Below are positions 16,868-26,366 of a stretch of 64,000 nucleotides of DNA, one piece after another (within the stretch, counting starts at the first letter, position 1; each line of letters opens with the position of its first letter). The notes under the pieces are model-generated. The model was not told the origin of the DNA, searched no databases, and saw only the letters and a program-made list of their open reading frames with translations. Both the position numbers and the translations under genes were made by a program. Source of the DNA: Alphaproteobacteria bacterium (GTDB taxonomy: Bacteria > Pseudomonadota > Alphaproteobacteria > UBA9219); assembly GCA_009779135.1 (NCBI GenBank), contig WREW01000001.1, positions 1 through 64,000 on the forward strand. Reading direction: 5' to 3'.

Positions 16868-19282
16868 TCAAGCGCCGCGCAAAACAGCGCCCGCGGCCTT
16901 TTCGACCGCGCTGACAATCTGGCGCGAAAGCGCCTCAAGCTCCCCTTCCGTCAAGCTGTGATCGAGCGGCTGGAACTGCACGGTTAGCGCAAGGGATTTT
17001 TTGCCATCTTCAATGCCCTGCCCTTCATAAACATCAAAGATTTCAATCGCGCGTATATATTTTTTCTCGGCCTTTTTGATGGCGTCAAGAACCTCTGCGG
17101 CCTCAATCTTCCGATCAAGCACAAAAGCAAAATCGCGTGAAAGCGGCTGAAGGCTTTCAAGTTTGAGCAAACTCCGTGCCGTCTTGCCCTTGCGCGCGAC
17201 AGGCAAGGACGACAAAAAGATCTCACACCCCGCATGCGCGCCCTTGGCATCACAAGCCTCAAGAATGGCAGGATGAATCGCGCCGAAATAGCCGAGCAAA
17301 ACCGGCCCCTGCTTTAAGGCGCCGCTGCGCGCAGGATGATACCAGCTTGGAGCCTGACCCGCGATGATCTGAACGGCATGCGCCGTGATACCGACAGACG
17401 CAAGCACAGCTAAAGCATCCGCCTTGGCATCATAAACATCAGCATTCCTTCTTTTTTCTGCCCAGTGCCGAGGCGTGCCGCCCGCGCGCAAAGCGCTTGC
17501 AGTTAAAATCTGACCCTCCGGCGTCTGATCCCGATAAGTCGGCCCAACTTCAAACAAAGCCACATCCGCATAGCCGCGCGAGGCGTTGCGCTGCGCCGCC
17601 TGAATAAGGTTGCCGAGGATCGAGCTGCGCATCACATCAAGATCGCTGCTGATGGGATTAAGCAAGCGAAGATCATCGCGCACGGGCCCGAAAGCCTGCG
17701 CAACTTTGGAAGACATAAACGACCATGTCACGACTTCCATCATCCCACGCGCCGCTAAGGCGCGTTTGCTTTTTTCCGCGCGGCGATCAAGATCATTAAG
17801 CCCGCTGCGATTGACCGCCTCCAGACGCGGCATGGAAACAGCCGGAATGCTGTCATAGCCCTTGATGCGCATAATTTCTTCAACAAGATCCGCCGCCCCA
17901 TCAATATCGCCCCGCCAAGATGGCGCTGTGACGCGCCATTCATCCGCGCCCCGTTTCTCAATGTCAAACCCTAGCGTTGTTAAAATCTGTTCTTGTTCTG
18001 CAAGCGCCACATCCACACCTACAAAAGCCTTAACTTTCGAAGGATGATAATCCACAGCCCGCCTAAGATCCGGCGGCGCGCCCACAATTTGCCGTTCACT
18101 GACAATGGTCTGTTCTGTGCCGCAAATCTCAACAATCATCTGCGCGGCAAGATCCGCACCAGAGATCACAAAATCCGGATCCACGCCGCGCTCAAAACGA
18201 TAACGCGCATCGGACGTCACATCTAAGGCGCGCCCCGTCTGCGCCGTGCGCACAGGATCAAAATAAGCGGACTCCAAAAACACAGCTGCTGTCTGTGGCC
18301 CGCAGCCCGAGCTTTCGCCGCCGATCACACCCGCCAAAGACAAAAACCCGCTTTCATCACCAATGGCCGTCATGCCCGCTTCAAGTGTATAGCTTTTATC
18401 ATTAAGCGCCTTAAACACCTCGCCCCCCTTGGCAGGCGCTACCCACAAATCCCCCTTCAAAAGGGCGCAGTCAAAAACATGCAAAGGACGATTACAATCA
18501 AAAGTCAGATAATTGGTGATGTCCACCAACGCCGAGATCGGACGAAGCCCAATCGCGCGCAGCCGCGCCTGCATCCAAGCCGGACTTTCACAGTTGCGTA
18601 TATGGCGCAGCGTATAGCCCACAAAAAGCGGACAATTTTGTTTTTGATCTTCCGGAAAGTTCAAACGCACCTTAACGCCGCAAGGCTCCTGCCCCTTGGG
18701 CGGAGCAATCCGCAAGGGCTTGAGCGTCCCCATCCCCGCCGCCGCAAGATCCCGCGCAATCCCGCGCACGCCTGCGCAATCAGCGCGGTTGGGCGTTAAG
18801 TTGATCGTGATAACAGGATCTGCAACATCAACCACATCTATAAACCGCGCGCCGACAGATGTATCCGAAGGAAGCTCCATAATCCCCGCATGATCCTCAT
18901 CAATCCCAAGCTCCGCTGTCGAGCACATCATGCCTTGCGACATTTGCCCGCGAATATTTCCCTCTTTAAGCGGCTGCCCTGTTGAAGGAATCACATCCCC
19001 CGCCCGCGCCAAAACCACTTTAAGTCCGGTTCGCGCATTGGGCGCGCCGCAAACGATCTGTAAAGTTTCTTTTCCCGTTGTCACCTTGCAAAGCTTCAAC
19101 CGGTCCGCATCAGGATGCGGCCCAGTCTCAACAATCTGCGCCACAATAAACGGCGCAAGAGAGGCGCCGCGATCTTGCACTTCTTCAACCTCAAGCCCGA
19201 TCGCTGTAAGTTTCTCGCAAAGCTCATCCAAAGAAGCGTTCGTTTCCAAATGATCTTTGAGCCAAGAAAGTGTGAGTTTCAT
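16868..19282 (-). CDS. pheT: Phenylalanyl-tRNA synthetase beta subunit
   Basis: MKLTLSWLKDHLETNASLDELCEKLTAIGLEVEEV; tRNA-binding domain; adjacent to pheS. Confidence 0.97.
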   Translation of the reverse strand: MKLTLSWLKDHLETNASLDELCEKLTAIGLEVEEVQDRGASLAPFIVAQIVETGPHPDADRLKLCKVTTGKETLQIVCGAPNARTGLKVVLARAGDVIPSTGQPLKEGNIRGQMSQGMMCSTAELGIDEDHAGIMELPSDTSVGARFIDVVDVADPVITINLTPNRADCAGVRGIARDLAAAGMGTLKPLRIAPPKGQEPCGVKVRLNFPEDQKQNCPLFVGYTLRHIRNCESPAWMQARLRAIGLRPISALVDITNYLTFDCNRPLHVFDCALLKGDLWVAPAKGGEVFKALNDKSYTLEAGMTAIGDESGFLSLAGVIGGESSGCGPQTAAVFLESAYFDPVRTAQTGRALDVTSDARYRFERGVDPDFVISGADLAAQMIVEICGTEQTIVSERQIVGAPPDLRRAVDYHPSKVKAFVGVDVALAEQEQILTTLGFDIEKRGADEWRVTAPSWRGDIDGAADLVEEIMRIKGYDSIPAVSMPRLEAVNRSGLNDLDRRAEKSKRALAARGMMEVVTWSFMSSKVAQAFGPVRDDLRLLNPISSDLDVMRSSILGNLIQAAQRNASRGYADVALFEVGPTYRDQTPEGQILTASALRAGGTPRHWAEKRRNADVYDAKADALAVLASVGITAHAVQIIAGQAPSWYHPARSGALKQGPVLLGYFGAIHPAILEACDAKGAHAGCEIFLSSLPVARKGKTARSLLKLESLQPLSRDFAFVLDRKIEAAEVLDAIKKAEKKYIRAIEIFDVYEGQGIEDGKKSLALTVQFQPLDHSLTEGELEALSRQIVSAVEKAAGAVLRGA

Positions 19283-19296
19283 CGTTTAAATCCTCT

Positions 19297-20373
19297 TTAC
19301 ACAAGGCCCATGGCCAGATTGGGAATATCCAAAGACGAAAAGCCGTAATGTTTAAGCCAACGCACATCCCCTTCAAAAAATGTGCGCAGATCGGGAATGC
19401 CGTATTTAAGCATCGCAAGCCGCTCGATCCCCGTTCCAAAAGCAAAGCCTTGGTATTTTTCAGGATCAATCCCGCAATTTTCCAAAACCCGAGGATGCAC
19501 CATGCCGCAGCCGCCAATCTCAAGCCAGTCCCCGTAATTGCCCAAAACCAACGCCCCGTCTTTGCGCGAGCATCCAATATCCACCTCCGCACTCGGCTCC
19601 GTAAAAGGAAAGTGGGAAGGACGAAACCGCAGCGGCAAATCCTCAATCCCGAAAAAGGCCCGCAGAAAATCTTCAAAGCAGCCTTTCAGATGTCCCATAT
19701 GCGTGCTTTCATCAATGACGAGGCCCTCGAACTGATGAAACATGGGCGTGTGCGTCATATCATAATCGCAGCGAAAAGTGCGCCCGGGCGCAATGATGCG
19801 GATAGGTGGGTTCTGGCCCAGCATCGTGCGGATCTGCACGGGCGAGGTATGCGTGCGCAAAACCATCGGCATCTCGCCTTGCGCAGGCATGTAAAATGTA
19901 TCATGCATCTGCCGCGCAGGATGTGTGGGCGGCAGATTAAGCGCCGTAAAATTATTCCAGTCCGTTTCAATATCCGGCCCCCGCGCCACAGTAAAATCCA
20001 TCGCGGAAAAAATAGCGATGATTTCATCCAAAGTCTGCGTAATGGGATGAATAGTGCCTTCTTGTTGAGGCCTCACAGAAAGCGTGATGTCTTGCGTTTC
20101 CGTTTGCAGCCTTTGCGCCAGCGCCGCTTGCGATAAAATCTGCGCGCGCGTATCAAACGCATCCATCAAAGATGCTTTCGCCTCATTCAGAGCCGAGCCG
20201 AAACTCACCCGCAAAGCCGCATCCATCTGCCCGAGCGTTTTAGCAAGAAGCGTCAAGCGCCCCTTTTTGCCGAATGTCCGCGTCCGCGCCTCTTCAAGCG
20301 CTGCCGGATCTTGCGCCTGATTAAGCGCAACCAGCGCCTCATCAACCAGTTGCCTAAGATCATCCTGTGCCAT
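19297..20373 (-). CDS. pheS: Phenylalanyl-tRNA synthetase alpha subunit
   Basis: MDFTVARGPDIETDWNNFTALNLPPTHPARQMHDTFY; GNYGDWLEIGGCGMVHPRVLENCG. Confidence 0.97.
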   Translation of the reverse strand: MAQDDLRQLVDEALVALNQAQDPAALEEARTRTFGKKGRLTLLAKTLGQMDAALRVSFGSALNEAKASLMDAFDTRAQILSQAALAQRLQTETQDITLSVRPQQEGTIHPITQTLDEIIAIFSAMDFTVARGPDIETDWNNFTALNLPPTHPARQMHDTFYMPAQGEMPMVLRTHTSPVQIRTMLGQNPPIRIIAPGRTFRCDYDMTHTPMFHQFEGLVIDESTHMGHLKGCFEDFLRAFFGIEDLPLRFRPSHFPFTEPSAEVDIGCSRKDGALVLGNYGDWLEIGGCGMVHPRVLENCGIDPEKYQGFAFGTGIERLAMLKYGIPDLRTFFEGDVRWLKHYGFSSLDIPNLAMGLV

Positions 20374-20388
20374 GTTGTCCTATCCTTA

Positions 20389-20427
20389 AAACAAAACGGG
20401 AATCCTGCGCCTTGCACCGGATTCCCG
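20389..20427 (-). terminator. Hairpin with T-rich tail between rplT and pheS (terminator or attenuator)
   Basis: Inverted repeat cgggaatcc(20397-20405)/ggattcccg(20419-20427), followed on the minus strand by TTTTGTTTT. Confidence 0.65.
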
Positions 20428-20463
20428 CAAGTGTGTCAGCTGCCTGACGAATTGTGAAGCTTC

Positions 20464-20820
20464 TTATTTCTGCGCAGCCTTGGCTTTTTCAACGAGCGCC
20501 TTGAAAGCTGCAGGCTCCAAAGCGGCAAGATCAGAGAGCTGCTTGCGGTCCAGCTCAATACCAAGCCGCTTGAGCCCGCTTATAAATCGGGAATAAGTCA
20601 TGCCATGCGCCCGCGCACCTGCGTTGATGCGCATGATCCAAAGCGCGCGCATATCGCGCTTTCTGTTGCGCCGGTCGCGGTAGGCATAGCGAAGAGCCTT
20701 TTCGACCTTTTCAATCGCCACGCGAAAGCAGGTGCTTGCGCGCCCGCGATAGCCCTTGGCCAATTTCATGATGTTTTTATGCTTGGCGTGCGCTGTTACG
20801 CCTCTTTTTACATGTGCCAT
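20464..20820 (-). CDS. rplT: 50S ribosomal protein L20
   Basis: [67 protein letters not shown]. Confidence 0.98.
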   Translation of the reverse strand: MAHVKRGVTAHAKHKNIMKLAKGYRGRASTCFRVAIEKVEKALRYAYRDRRNRKRDMRALWIMRINAGARAHGMTYSRFISGLKRLGIELDRKQLSDLAALEPAAFKALVEKAKAAQK

Positions 20821-20830
20821 AACGTCCCCC

Positions 20831-21028
20831 TTACTGTCTTAAAAAATGCTGACGGATATTTTCGCCATCGGCCTTGAAAAGTATCAGGCCCTGCCGCGAT
20901 TCACGTTTCATTTTCTGGGGACGTTTGCGCATACCATGCCGCTTGCCGGTTGCGCCAGCCTTCACCTTCCCGCTTGCAGTCAGGCGAAAGCGCTTCTTGG
21001 ACCCGCTATGGGTCTTGAGCTTAGACAT
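20831..21028 (-). CDS. rpmI: 50S ribosomal protein L35
   Basis: [42 protein letters not shown]; internal start relative to ORF track. Confidence 0.96.
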   Translation of the reverse strand: MSKLKTHSGSKKRFRLTASGKVKAGATGKRHGMRKRPQKMKRESRQGLILFKADGENIRQHFLRQ

Positions 21029-21204
21029 TTTGTTTTTCCTTATCTTCTTGATATCAAAACAAGCGGTGGCCGGCATGTCTAAAGCACGGAAAACGCACCA
21101 CGAACAACCAGCCTTCTACCCCACCCCCCCAAAGAAAGCAAGGCAGAAAGCGCAAAAAACCCGCCCCGAAAAAGCCTTCACATCTTAGGGTTATAGACGC
21201 TTGC

Positions 21205-21537
21205 TTACGCCGCCGCGTGCTGCTCCAGCCAAGCAATCAAGGCTTGCTTAGGCAAAGCCCCGACCTTGGTTTCCACAGGCTTGCCGTCCTTAAAGAGAAC
21301 CAAAGTCGGGATCGAGCGCACCCCGAACTTGCCAGGCGTGCCCGGATTTTGATCCACATTCATCTTGGCGACCACAACCTTGCCCGCCATCTCACCGGCC
21401 ACTTCTTCTAAAGTCGGCCCCAAAGCGCGGCATGGCCCACACCATTCCGCCCAGAAATCAACCAAAACCAGCCCCGAGGTTTTCTCGACATCTGTCTCAA
21501 AGGAAGCATCAGAAATCTGCTTGCTGTTTTCGCCCAT
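21205..21537 (-). CDS. trxA: Thioredoxin
   Basis: VLVDFWAEWCGPCRALGPTLEEVA; KFGVRSIPTLVLFKDGK. Confidence 0.97.
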   Translation of the reverse strand: MGENSKQISDASFETDVEKTSGLVLVDFWAEWCGPCRALGPTLEEVAGEMAGKVVVAKMNVDQNPGTPGKFGVRSIPTLVLFKDGKPVETKVGALPKQALIAWLEQHAAA

Positions 21538-21622
21538 GATTTTTTCTCCTTGTTGTCATGAATAAAAGCGCTAAAACTCTAGCGCGTTCTTGAGCTCCAG
21601 TCCAAAAGAAAGAACACGCGCC

Positions 21623-22486
21623 ATGCAAGCAACCGCCCACGCCAAAATCAACCTCTATCTCCACGTCACAGGACAACGGGCGGATGGGTATCATACGCTT
21701 GATTCTCTGGCTGTTTTCGCGCAGGTCGGCGACCGGCTCCAGCTTGATAAAGCCCCGGGCTTTTCTCTGGCGCTTGAAGGCCCCTTTGCAAAAGATCTTG
21801 GCGTCTTTGACAGAGAAGACAATCTGGTCGTCCGCGCCGTGCGTCTGCTTGCAAGGGAAACCAGCCTGCCTTTGGACTTCCGTCTTACCTTGACCAAAAA
21901 TCTGCCTTTGGCATCAGGAATCGGCGGCGGCTCTTCAGACGCAGCCGTCGCATTGAAACTTATGGCCCGCCATCACGGCCTTGAAGAAACAGGCCCCCTT
22001 TTGGATTCCATAGCAAAGCGTCTGGGGCAGGATATTCCGGCCTGCCTTGCCGCGCAAAGCTGCTATTTCCGCGACGTAGGCCAGATCACTGCGCCTGCGC
22101 CTGCGCTGCCGCGCACCCCCATTCTTCTTATTAATCCACGCCAGCCGCTTTCAACAGCCGCCGTGTTCAAAGCCCGCCAAGGCCCTTTCGACCCTCCGGC
22201 TCCCTTTGAAGCGGACACATCGCCCCTTGAAACCGTCCATGACCTCGTGCGCCGCCTTACCCCCTGCCGCAATGGCCTGACCCAAGCCGCCAGCAGCTTG
22301 TGCCCTGGCATTATTGATGTGCTAACCGAAACGACCCGCCAAAAAGGCTGTCTTTTAGCACGCATGTCAGGAAGCGGCGCTACATGCTATTGTATTTTCG
22401 CCACAGATAAAGAAGCGAACGAAGCCGCAGAGGCCATTAAAAAAGAACGCCCTTGGTGGGTAACGGCCAGTTTTTTTCCGAAATAG
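21623..22486 (+). CDS. ispE: 4-(cytidine 5'-diphospho)-2-C-methyl-D-erythritol kinase
   Basis: AHAKINLYLHVTGQRADGYHTLDSLAVF; NLPLASGIGGGSSDAAVALKLM; LLARMSGSGATCYCIF. Confidence 0.96.
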   Translation: MQATAHAKINLYLHVTGQRADGYHTLDSLAVFAQVGDRLQLDKAPGFSLALEGPFAKDLGVFDREDNLVVRAVRLLARETSLPLDFRLTLTKNLPLASGIGGGSSDAAVALKLMARHHGLEETGPLLDSIAKRLGQDIPACLAAQSCYFRDVGQITAPAPALPRTPILLINPRQPLSTAAVFKARQGPFDPPAPFEADTSPLETVHDLVRRLTPCRNGLTQAASSLCPGIIDVLTETTRQKGCLLARMSGSGATCYCIFATDKEANEAAEAIKKERPWWVTASFFPK

Positions 22487-22636
22487 AAAAGAAACTGTTT
22501 ACCAACACCATGATATGCTGGACGGCAGTCAGGCGGTTACAAAAAGACGTCAAGGCCTCTTGACAGTTTGGGGGTCAAAGGATCATGCTCCCCCCCACGT
22601 GGTTGTAGACGAAAGAAACAACGATAAGGATATCTA

Positions 22637-24079
22637 TTGGCTCATCATCGTCTCGGCGCGGTACAGGCACCCACCATCAGGGTCGATAAAGCCTCGCCGC
22701 TGGTTCTCATAGGGCTTTTCATCTTAGCCGTTGGCACAACAGGCCATCATGTTTCCCCGCATTTTACAGATGCGGCGGACAGCGTGTTGCGTGTGGCTGA
22801 GCCGGCTTTGCAGGAGCTTGTCGAAAACGCCGCGATGCAAACCGTAGCCCAAGCCGCCGCCAATGTGCAGGAGCTTGCTTCATCCGTTGTGACTGCCGAA
22901 CCCGAACATGTCACCCGCATTGTGGAGCTGGGCGCGGGGCGCACCTTTGCGCGCATGCTGATTGATGCGGCCATTTCAGGTGAAGATGCCTTTGCCGTAT
23001 CCTCGGCGCTGGGCAAAGTGTTCGACCACCGCAAACTCAAAGCCGGACAGGAAGTGGCGCTATCCATCACGCGCCAAGGCAACAGCGAAACCCTTACGGC
23101 CCTTACTTTTGAGCCTGAGGCCACCAAGGAAATCTCCATCCAGCGCCAAAAAGACGGCTCTTATCTGGCCACGCTGCATGCCATGCCGATTGAACGCAAG
23201 CGCCTTGCGGCGCAGGGCGAAATTCGCGGCTCACTTTACGGCGCGGGCGAAAAAGCGGGTGTGCCGAGGGCCATTATGGCCGCCATGCTCCGCGCTTACG
23301 CGCATGAAATTGACTTCCAGCGCGACATCCGCGCAGGCGATCGCTTTGAAGTTCTCTACGACCAACCCTCGGCGCGTAACGGCACGCCTGTGGGTCAGGG
23401 CGTTATTATTTACGCCGCCCTTATTCTGCGCGGCAAAGTGATCCCTCTTTACCGCGTGACCTTCGGGGACGGATCTGTGGATTACTTTGATGAAAAAGGC
23501 CGCAGCATCAAGCGCTCCCTTTTGCGCACGCCTGTTGAAGGGGCGCGCGTATCCTCAAGCTTCGGCGTTCGCCGCCATCCCATTTTAGGCTACTCCAAAA
23601 TGCATCAAGGCACGGATTTTGCGGCGCCCATGGGCACGCCGATCTTTGCCGCCGGCTCAGGCACTGTCGAGGCAGCCAAGTTCAACGGCAGCTATGGCCG
23701 CTATGTCAAAATCCGCCATAACAGCCGCACGGCCACGGCCTACGCCCACATGTCCCGCTTTGCCAGCGACATCAAGCCCGGCGCGCGCGTCAATCAGGGC
23801 GATGTGATCGGCTATGTCGGCACATCAGGCCGCTCAACAGGCCCGCATCTTCATTATGAGGTTCTTATTGATGGGCGGCAGGCCAATCCCATGACCATCA
23901 GCATGCCCGTAGGCCGCGTTCTGGACGGCGCCACGTTTAAGCAGTTCAAGCAGGGGCAGGAAAAAATTAAAAAAGAGTTCGCCGCGCTTTTGCAGAAAAA
24001 CGATGACACAGCCAAAGAAAAGCTTGCCGCGCCCACGCTTGAGGAGCCGCCGGCTTCCATCAAAGTCGTTTCCAGATAA
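22637..24079 (+). CDS. M23 family metallopeptidase (MepM/NlpD-like) with N-terminal TM
   Basis: SSSFGVRRHPILGYSKMHQGTDFAAPMGTPIFAAGSGTVEAAKFNGSYGRYVKIRH and TGPHLHYEVLIDGRQANPM; start uncertain. Confidence 0.92.
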   Translation: MAHHRLGAVQAPTIRVDKASPLVLIGLFILAVGTTGHHVSPHFTDAADSVLRVAEPALQELVENAAMQTVAQAAANVQELASSVVTAEPEHVTRIVELGAGRTFARMLIDAAISGEDAFAVSSALGKVFDHRKLKAGQEVALSITRQGNSETLTALTFEPEATKEISIQRQKDGSYLATLHAMPIERKRLAAQGEIRGSLYGAGEKAGVPRAIMAAMLRAYAHEIDFQRDIRAGDRFEVLYDQPSARNGTPVGQGVIIYAALILRGKVIPLYRVTFGDGSVDYFDEKGRSIKRSLLRTPVEGARVSSSFGVRRHPILGYSKMHQGTDFAAPMGTPIFAAGSGTVEAAKFNGSYGRYVKIRHNSRTATAYAHMSRFASDIKPGARVNQGDVIGYVGTSGRSTGPHLHYEVLIDGRQANPMTISMPVGRVLDGATFKQFKQGQEKIKKEFAALLQKNDDTAKEKLAAPTLEEPPASIKVVSR

Positions 24080-24104
24080 CAGGCCTGTTTGATCCCGTTT
24101 CTTT

Positions 24105-25250
24105 TTGGTCTATAGTCAGCGGCGTTTTCAACAAACAAGATTGGGCTGTCTTTTGAGCCGCAGGATTGACGTCTATATTGCCAAACAAGTCCTTATGGCG
24201 CTGCTTTTCACCAGTGTCGCCGTGTGTTTCGTTGTGCTTTTCGCGCAATTCTTCCGCATGCTGACTTTCGTGATTGATAATGCGGGCGGCGTGTGGGTCT
24301 TTTTTAAATTGATGGCGCTTTTGGTTCCCACTTTTCTGCCGCTGGTTCTTCCCATCAGCCTTGGGATTGCGGTTTTATTTGTTTATCATAAACTTGCCAT
24401 GGACAGCGAGCTTGTGGTACTGGGGGCCGCCGGTCTAAGCCCAAAACAGCTGGCGCGCCCTGCGCTGGGCGTGGCCTTGGCTTCCTTGCTTTTGGGACTT
24501 CTGTTGTCGCTTTGGCTGACGCCCGCCGCAAGCAGAGCGCTCGTTACGCTTCAATATGCCGTGCGCGATGATTTTTCGGCCTTCATCCTCCGCCCGGGCG
24601 CCTTTAATGACATCGGCAAAGGCTTGACTGTTTTCGCCCGCCGCCGAAGCTCTGAAGGCGGGCTTGAGGACATTTTAGTTCATGATGTCCGCCAAGCACG
24701 CAAGCCCGTCACCATAATGGCCGAAAAGGGCCGCCTTTCCTTTGAGAGCCGCGCTCCCAAAATCATCGTCTTTGAAGGACGGCGTCAGGAAATGAATCTT
24801 GAAACAGGCCATCTTCAAGAGCTTGTTTTCGACAGCTATGTGCTGGATCTCCAGATGATTAAAAGCGCGCGTAAAGACCGCATGCCGGATGCGCGGGAAA
24901 TGTCGCTGCCGCGCCTTTTGCGCGAGCAAGCTAGCCCGCAGCACACAGCCAGATTTATCACCCGTCTGCGCACGGAAATCCATCAGCGCCTTGCGGGGCC
25001 GCTTTTGTCGCTGACTTTTACATATGTGGCCGTGACCGTCATTCTGGTAGGCTCTTTCAACCGCCGTGGCATGACGCGCCGCGTTTTAATGGCCGCGCTG
25101 GCCATGGTTGTCGTGCAGGCCGTGATGTTCGGGCTTGTATCTTTGGCAGGAAAAACCCCGTGGGCCGCCCTGCTGCTTTATATGGCGGTTTTAAGCCCTC
25201 TTCTTCCCTGCTTTTACTGGCTAAGCAATAAGCAAAGAGGTCGCGCATGA
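24105..25250 (+). CDS. lptF: LPS export ABC transporter permease LptF
   Basis: YjgP/YjgQ permease: DVYIAKQVLMALLFTSVAVCFVVLFAQFFRMLTFVI; followed by lptG. True start probably TTG near 24153. Confidence 0.88.
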   Translation: MVYSQRRFQQTRLGCLLSRRIDVYIAKQVLMALLFTSVAVCFVVLFAQFFRMLTFVIDNAGGVWVFFKLMALLVPTFLPLVLPISLGIAVLFVYHKLAMDSELVVLGAAGLSPKQLARPALGVALASLLLGLLLSLWLTPAASRALVTLQYAVRDDFSAFILRPGAFNDIGKGLTVFARRRSSEGGLEDILVHDVRQARKPVTIMAEKGRLSFESRAPKIIVFEGRRQEMNLETGHLQELVFDSYVLDLQMIKSARKDRMPDAREMSLPRLLREQASPQHTARFITRLRTEIHQRLAGPLLSLTFTYVAVTVILVGSFNRRGMTRRVLMAALAMVVVQAVMFGLVSLAGKTPWAALLLYMAVLSPLLPCFYWLSNKQRGRA

Positions 25251-26344
25251 TCTCGGGCTTTACACTGGCGCGCTATCTGGCAAGGCAATATCTGTTTTGG
25301 TTTCTGGCCTTTTTAGCTGTTCTGGGCGGCATTATCTATCTCTTTGAAGTCGCCGAACTGACCCGCCGCACAACAGACCTTGTGGATGTCCGTCTCGGCA
25401 CCATCCTGCGCATGGGGCTTTATAAGTTTCCCAATACGGTTGAAACCATTTTGCCTTTCGCTGTTCTCTTCTCAAGTATGTTTTCCTTCTGGCGTCTGAC
25501 GCGCAGTCAAGAGCTTATCATCGCGCGCGCCTGCGGCATCTCGGCTTGGCAGTTTTTAGCGCCGGCCCTTATGGTGACGCTGTTTTTCGGCCTTTTGCAT
25601 ATAACGCTGCTCAATCCTCTAAGCACAATCATGGCCGTGCGCTATCAGGAGATGGAAACCAAATATCTGCGCAAAGGGCTTTCCTTGGAGCTCACAGAAG
25701 CCGGTCTCTGGCTTAGGCAGGAAGAAGGGGGCCGCAATTATCTGATCCATGCCGATCAGGTCAGTCTGGCGCCGCTGACGCTTCATCCTGTTTTGGTTTT
25801 TATTTACGACCGCAGCAACACCTATCTGGGTCGCATGGACGGACAAAGCGCCGTTTTGGATGACAAGAAAAAAGCTTGGATCTTTTCAAATGTCTGGTTC
25901 AACTGGGACAGGCAGGAGCCTTTTTTCAAAGACAGCGCTAAAATCCAAACCGGCCTCACGCTGGAGCAAATCCAAGACAGCATGGCCTCCCCCAACACCA
26001 TCTCCATCTGGATGCTGCCGCATTTCATCCGCGCCCTTAACAGCATCGGCCTGCCCGCCACGCGGCATGAATTGAAATTACACGCCCTTCTGGCCGAGCC
26101 GGTTTTGCTGTGCGCCATGATCTTTTTCGCCGCCGCCTTTTCTCTGAGGCTTTCAAGACGCGGCGGCGTTCTGCGCGCCATGGCCGCAGGCCTTGTGACG
26201 GGAGGCCTTGTTTTTGCCGCCAACAATGTCGTCGGCGCATTGGCAAGTGCCGGCACCTTGCCGGTTTTTCTGGCCGCTTGGGCCATTCCCATCACGGCGC
26301 TGATCGCTGGGCAAACTACTTTACTTTATCTTGAGGATGGCTAA
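25247..26344 (+). CDS. lptG: LPS export ABC transporter permease LptG
   Basis: FTLARYLARQYLFWFLAFLAVLGGIIYLFEVAELTRRTTD; 4-bp overlap with lptF. Confidence 0.9.
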   Translation: MISGFTLARYLARQYLFWFLAFLAVLGGIIYLFEVAELTRRTTDLVDVRLGTILRMGLYKFPNTVETILPFAVLFSSMFSFWRLTRSQELIIARACGISAWQFLAPALMVTLFFGLLHITLLNPLSTIMAVRYQEMETKYLRKGLSLELTEAGLWLRQEEGGRNYLIHADQVSLAPLTLHPVLVFIYDRSNTYLGRMDGQSAVLDDKKKAWIFSNVWFNWDRQEPFFKDSAKIQTGLTLEQIQDSMASPNTISIWMLPHFIRALNSIGLPATRHELKLHALLAEPVLLCAMIFFAAAFSLRLSRRGGVLRAMAAGLVTGGLVFAANNVVGALASAGTLPVFLAAWAIPITALIAGQTTLLYLEDG

Positions 26345-26366
26345 GCTGCCTTATCAGGAGTCCGCT

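Noticed and set aside
22591-22606. CCCCCCACGTGGTTGT as a possible parS site
   Set aside because: Only the CCACGTGG core matches; flanks do not match the GTT(T/C)CACGTG(A/G)AAC-type consensus. It is more than 20 kb from parAB, and no convincing parS was seen in the window.
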